This document shows, in pieces, positions 14,622 through 17,709 of a stretch of DNA of 17,709 nucleotides. The notes under the pieces were generated by a model. That model saw only the letters and a list, made by a program, of their open reading frames with translations, was not told the origin of the DNA and searched no databases. How positions within the stretch are numbered: position 1 is the first letter of the stretch; each line of letters opens with the position of its first letter. The position numbers and the translations under genes were made by a program. Source of the stretch: Burkholderia sp. (GTDB taxonomy: Bacteria > Pseudomonadota > Gammaproteobacteria > Burkholderiales > Burkholderiaceae); the NCBI GenBank assembly GCA_028292565.1, contig JAQGMD010000287.1, positions 1-17,709 on the forward strand. The letters run 5' to 3'.

Positions 14622-14661
14622 GTAATTCACCTCATAAGGTAGTCACTTTCCCTGGCACGAT

Positions 14662-14682
14662 CAATCTTGATTGTTGAATCAA
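14662..14682. promoter_or_regulatory. Overlapping dyads upstream of Bug receptor 2
   Basis: CAATC-TT-GATTG (14662-14673) overlaps TTGATT-GTTG-AATCAA (14667-14682). Repeated TTGATT/AATCAA half-sites suggest a second protein-binding region. It is between the MarR stop and the 14610 palindrome. On the minus strand TTGATC here could also act as a -35, with only a weak -10 (TACCTT) downstream. Confidence 0.4.
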
Positions 14683-14720
14683 TGTGAAGCCTGGACGCTT
14701 CATTACTCGGTAGAAAGCGG

Positions 14721-14740
14721 GAGCGGCAGGCGCGCCGCTC
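14721..14740 (-). terminator. Hairpin at the MarR stop codon
   Basis: GAGCGGC and GCCGCTC form a 7-bp stem around AGGCGC, touching the MarR stop (14740-14742). On the minus strand CCGCTTTCT follows, a weak T-tract, so termination would be inefficient. Confidence 0.3.
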
Positions 14741-15288
14741 TACCGGCCTTCAGTCAACAGCTTCGATAGCTCGCGTGTAGAGGGCATGCGGCGACTTCCC
14801 TCCGCCGCGTTGAGCTCATCGTCAGCAAGATTCGTGATGATCGCGAGCAGGACATTGCGTGCGGTGTTGATATCCGCGGGAGCAATGCCGTGCACGCTGA
14901 TTGCATTGACCTCTTCGGCGAGGGGCACCAGCTTGGCCTTCAGCGCGCGGCCCTCCTTGGTCAGGAAAATATGCACCTTCTTTTTATTGCCGGGCAGCTG
15001 TTTGCGCTCGATATAACCGAGCGTTTCCATCGCCTTGACCGCTGCGAAGGTGGTGGGCTCCATCACCCCCGCCTGTTCACTCAGTTCCTTCTGGGTCAGG
15101 CCGTCCGATTCCCAGAGTATCCGGAGAAACGTCCAATGCCCGAAAGACACGGCATGCTCGGTCAGGCGCATTTGCAGCGCGCGTACGAGTGCGCGCGTAG
15201 CGTCCTTGACCAGATGCGCCAGGCGATCGTTCGGGACCGCTTCACGCCAGTGCTGGAGAATTCTTTGTGCGTCGTCCTGGGATTTCAT
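14740..15288 (-). CDS. MarR-family transcriptional regulator
   Basis: A 182-residue regulator, at the long end for the family (typically 140-160), with C- and N-terminal extensions. The winged helix-turn-helix spans about residues 60-112: LTQKELSEQAGVMEPTTFAAVKAMETLGYIE gives recognition helices, and GNKKKVHIFLTKEGRAL the wing. Flanking helices would form the dimer. Such proteins usually repress a nearby gene until a small phenolic or acid ligand binds. The nearest plausible target is Bug receptor 2 downstream on the same strand, whose control region has palindromes at 14610 and 14662. The upstream ribosome site is weak. A repeat copy (15361-15452) separates it from the citrate synthase-like gene, so it is probably transcribed alone. 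Confidence 0.9.
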   Translation of the reverse strand: MKSQDDAQRILQHWREAVPNDRLAHLVKDATRALVRALQMRLTEHAVSFGHWTFLRILWESDGLTQKELSEQAGVMEPTTFAAVKAMETLGYIERKQLPGNKKKVHIFLTKEGRALKAKLVPLAEEVNAISVHGIAPADINTARNVLLAIITNLADDELNAAEGSRRMPSTRELSKLLTEGR

Positions 15289-15360
15289 GCGGATAGCCGG
15301 AGTAGAGATGAGGATGATTTTTGGATCATAGCGCGCTTTGATCCTTGTGCGTGGAGCGAT

Positions 15361-15452
15361 GTAGATTGGGATGAAAATCCCAACCTTCGGACCCCGGATA
15401 ATAGCCGTCGGTTATGCGGAGGGTGAACGTTGGGATTGCATCCCAACCTACG
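15361..15452. repeat. Double-hairpin repeat, copy 2
   Basis: Arms at 15361-15384 and 15426-15452 mirror those of copy 1 at 9301-9397. GTTGGGAT-TGC-ATCCCAAC (15429-15447) matches its hairpin except in the central bases, and the interior again has AGCCGT and ATGCG. It lies in the 203-base gap between the citrate synthase-like stop and the MarR start. Short frames over it are artefacts. Confidence 0.75.
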
Positions 15453-15491
15453 TCCGTCGTACATTGAGATGCACTCATAGGTCGGAATGTT

Positions 15492-16763
15492 TCATCCGTG
15501 ATCAACCACCAGCTTTGCACGAGGACGCAGCAACTGCCCCGACAGCCGCTGCTCCTGCACATGAGCAACCCAACCCGCGGTGCGCGACAGCGTCACGATC
15601 GCGCCCGCACTGCGCTCTGGCAGCCCCATCGCGATCGCTAACGTCAAAACAGCAAGCTCCTGGCGTGGATACAGGCCCAACTGTTTCTGCGCGTCGTCGA
15701 CAAAGCCGTAAATCGCTTCCAGCCGCTTCGATTGCACCTTGCGCTGCTTCGCGATATCGAGAAGCAGCAAGGCGCGCGGATCGCCCTCGGGGTACAGAGG
15801 GTGTCCGAACCCGGGCACTGCACTTCCCCGCTCCTGTAATTGTCGTGCGCGGCGCAGTAGCAGCTCCTTGCCGGACGCACGGGCCAGGAATGCGTCGACC
15901 CGGTTGTACAGCCGCCCGATGTGCACACCCGAATTGGCGCAGATGGCCGACGTGATGCAACTATGCAGTGTCGAGCCGCTTGATGCGGTCACTCGCGCGG
16001 CAAATGTGCTGGAAGTGAGCTCATGATCGGCAAACAGCACCAGCATCGCCTCGAGAGCCAGCCGATTCTCTTCCGACTTGTCAAGCGCGAGCGCGCGCAA
16101 CAGGCCTTCGGCTATCGTTTGCCCGCTCTGCATCGGATAAAAGCGGCGATGATCGGAAATGTAGCCGAAGCACCCGGTGAACGTCTGGATGATTTCGCGT
16201 GCCGCGACGAACACCGCGCCGCTATGCACGCTCTCTTCCACGCTTCCACGTGACATGCCGAGCTGAAGCGCAATAAGTGCGAAGGTTTCCATCAACTGGT
16301 CATTCGACTGCGGCGGCGCCATCGAGCCTGCCACGTTGCGTACTCGTGCGGTTTGCGAAGTCATGCGCCAACGCGGCGGCTCTTCATGCCATTCGCCTGA
16401 CCAGAGGAGTTCGGCGACGGCTTCGAAGCTCGCCCCGCCTCTCGCCAGGTCCAGTGCGAGCCGGCCGCGATAGCGCGGTCCGTCCGGCGTAATCTCGGTG
16501 ATTGATGAGGGGATGATCGGTTCGCCCCAGTTCATCGCTGATGCCGCCACCACTCCGTGTCCTGACCTTGCCAGCGACCTTCTTCGCAACTTCTCGATGT
16601 CTTCGCGCAGGTACAGGCGGTCCTTGCGGCCTGGCTGCCTGATGCTGCGTATCCAGCCGCGGCTTACGTACGCGTACAAGGTCTGCTCGCGTACGTCGAG
16701 GATGCCGATCGCTTCGCGGGCGGGGACGTAGTCTTTTTGGATGGGGGGTTCAGGTTTGTTCAT
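15492..16763 (-). CDS. Citrate synthase-like protein with N-terminal helix-turn-helix
   Basis: A 423-residue fusion. Residues 11-62 form a MerR/excisionase-type helix-turn-helix (VPAREAIGILDVREQTLYAY, then RGWI and the wing RKDRLYLREDIEKL). Residues from about 90 on are citrate synthase fold. ADHELTSSTFAAR (245-257) and PGFGHPLYP (317-325) are conserved. Compared with pig enzyme, H281 and H321 match the catalytic histidines (H274, H320), but SGVHIGRLYN replaces the usual GxLHGGAN, and the catalytic Asp of the NVDFYS motif aligns with E369. Thus a reduced or altered condensation activity, or acyl-CoA sensing, is possible. HTH-citrate synthase fusions are known in proteobacteria but their role is poorly defined. 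It lies 63 bases after the oxidoreductase gene on the same strand and may be cotranscribed. Confidence 0.85.
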   Translation of the reverse strand: MNKPEPPIQKDYVPAREAIGILDVREQTLYAYVSRGWIRSIRQPGRKDRLYLREDIEKLRRRSLARSGHGVVAASAMNWGEPIIPSSITEITPDGPRYRGRLALDLARGGASFEAVAELLWSGEWHEEPPRWRMTSQTARVRNVAGSMAPPQSNDQLMETFALIALQLGMSRGSVEESVHSGAVFVAAREIIQTFTGCFGYISDHRRFYPMQSGQTIAEGLLRALALDKSEENRLALEAMLVLFADHELTSSTFAARVTASSGSTLHSCITSAICANSGVHIGRLYNRVDAFLARASGKELLLRRARQLQERGSAVPGFGHPLYPEGDPRALLLLDIAKQRKVQSKRLEAIYGFVDDAQKQLGLYPRQELAVLTLAIAMGLPERSAGAIVTLSRTAGWVAHVQEQRLSGQLLRPRAKLVVDHG

Positions 16764-16826
16764 GACCTGGGGGGTTGTCTCCGTAGTGAATCATGATCGC
16801 TTCAACGGGTTCTTGTCGCTCGGTGT

Positions 16827-17709
16827 TCAACCCCCTATCGCAACATCACACTGCTCCCGCCCCGACTTCAACAACGCAAGACAAATCTCCAACGTAGACC
16901 GCGCCCAAAGCCCATCATGAAGCGGCATCTCTCCACGAACAACCGCCGCATACAACTCATCAATAACTTCAAACCGCGGCACAGCAGGCGCCTCAAGCAC
17001 ACGCCGCTCCCGTTTCGCATCACCATAAATCATCACCGAATCGGGCAAAGGCCGCACATCACCCCGCTCGCACGAAACAATAACCGGCCCAAAGTGCTGA
17101 TGCTGATGCATGACGACATCAGGCGGTTTATACGCCGGCCCGCCATAAGTGCCCGAAGCCTTCAGCCGCGCCTCTTCTTCAACCGACTGGATGCTGGCAA
17201 GCCGACGCCGCGCAACACCATAGGCCTCCGGATCCTTAGGCGATCCAAGCTCTCCCGCCCAGCCGCACCATTCATCACTATCGAAGTGCCCATACCCGTT
17301 GTAAGTCAGCGAAGCGAACACACCATTTTCAAACCACAACAAAGCGGAATATGCGCCTTCAGTAGGCCGTGCACTATCCCAAGCGCCCATCACAGCGCGT
17401 ACGCGTGTCGCGCGACTGCCAGCGAGCAGGCGGACGATATCAACCTGATGCGCGGCCTGGCTGAACACGACACCCCCGCCCTCCTCGGTCATCAGCTCCT
17501 CGGGACGGCGTGGCCGATAAAGGAAGTCCGTGTAGTTAAGCGCCTGGATCATCTTGACCCGACCAAGTTCACCGGAGCCGATGATGTTGCGAGCCTGCAG
17601 GTAAGGCGTATCAAAACTGTGGCAATGGCCGACGATCAGATACACACCGGCGGCACGGCAAGCGTCGATCATGTCATCGCACTCCGCCATGTTGATCGCC
17701 ATCGGCTTT
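16827..17709 (-). CDS. Gfo/Idh/MocA-family oxidoreductase (partial, N-terminus beyond right edge)
   Basis: 294 codons in frame to the window edge; the reading opens with KPMAINM, the well-known (E)KP motif of the family, so the gene starts outside and lacks here only its N-terminal Rossmann half with the GxGxxG loop. The visible part covers [24 protein letters not shown], the substrate-side [21 protein letters not shown] stretch holding the usual catalytic-area histidine, and the alpha/beta C-terminal domain. These NAD(P)-dependent enzymes oxidise or reduce sugars, cyclitols or dihydrodiols. The form [22 protein letters not shown] recalls, from memory, phthalate 4,5-dihydrodiol dehydrogenase-like members; this is a tentative subfamily guess. 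The ATG at 17702 is internal. It probably heads the transcript that continues into the citrate synthase-like gene. Confidence 0.85.
   Translation of the reverse strand, partial: KPMAINMAECDDMIDACRAAGVYLIVGHCHSFDTPYLQARNIIGSGELGRVKMIQALNYTDFLYRPRRPEELMTEEGGGVVFSQAAHQVDIVRLLAGSRATRVRAVMGAWDSARPTEGAYSALLWFENGVFASLTYNGYGHFDSDEWCGWAGELGSPKDPEAYGVARRRLASIQSVEEEARLKASGTYGGPAYKPPDVVMHQHQHFGPVIVSCERGDVRPLPDSVMIYGDAKRERRVLEAPAVPRFEVIDELYAAVVRGEMPLHDGLWARSTLEICLALLKSGREQCDVAIGG

Noticed and set aside
15326..15568. Short minus-strand frame over the repeat
   Set aside because: It translates the hairpin repeat at 15361-15452 (VGWDAIPTF-like text) and overlaps the citrate synthase-like gene; an artefact.
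16767..16835. GGGGGGTTG and CAACCCCC inverted pair around the citrate synthase-like start
   Set aside because: The arms are about 50 bases apart, short and of low complexity, and overlap a stop codon; a functional hairpin is not convincing.
1..17709. Search for tRNA, rRNA, CRISPR arrays, riboswitches and transposase genes
   Set aside because: Reading both strands I saw no regularly spaced direct repeats, no tRNA cloverleaf with a T-loop motif, and no recognisable transposase or integrase frame. A cobalamin riboswitch before the EutA-like gene was considered, but that gap is taken up by the inverted-repeat element.

Overview
The window looks like an accessory catabolic and uptake region of a betaproteobacterium, most likely Burkholderiales. 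This is inferred from two Bug-type (tripartite tricarboxylate transporter) solute receptors, an IorAB-type molybdenum hydroxylase, LysR and MarR regulators, the GC-rich codon usage and the types of intergenic inverted repeats. I see no rRNA, tRNA, CRISPR array or transposase gene. All genes away from the two window edges look intact.

Left part (1-5669, all minus strand). An EutA-like reactivase is cut by the left edge; it is in frame to base 1 with no stop. Next come a two-domain cupin protein and a two-gene operon for a periplasmic molybdenum hydroxylase: a small [2Fe-2S] subunit followed by a large Tat-exported molybdopterin subunit. Middle part (5989-11294): single genes alternate in strand. 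They are an isochorismatase-fold hydrolase lacking the cysteine nucleophile, an orphan ABC-type solute-binding protein, a secreted alpha/beta hydrolase, a SEC-C/cysteine-cluster protein and an MFS transporter. Right part (11385-17709): a Bug receptor divergent from a LysR regulator, a second Bug receptor, a MarR regulator, a citrate synthase-like protein with an N-terminal DNA-binding domain, and a Gfo/Idh/MocA oxidoreductase cut by the right edge.

The most notable signal is a 17-bp pseudo-palindrome with consensus GTTCCGCATATCGGAAC. It occurs in the control regions of the cupin gene, the Mo-hydroxylase/isochorismatase pair, the solute-binding protein/secreted hydrolase pair (two copies) and, weaker, the SEC-C/MFS pair. 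It suggests one regulator, not evidently encoded here, ties the left and middle parts into a local regulon for uptake (binding protein, MFS) and oxidation/hydrolysis of an unknown organic compound. The right part lacks this motif and has its own regulators.

A second layer is repetitive. All four convergent gene junctions carry an inverted repeat, three of them short GC-rich hairpins related to CTCCCCTCTCCCGC. Two copies of an approximately 95-bp double-hairpin repeat lie at 9301-9397 and 15361-15452, and a larger, about 220-bp inverted-repeat element lies between the EutA-like and cupin genes. Substrates and the identity of the regulator cannot be read from the sequence.
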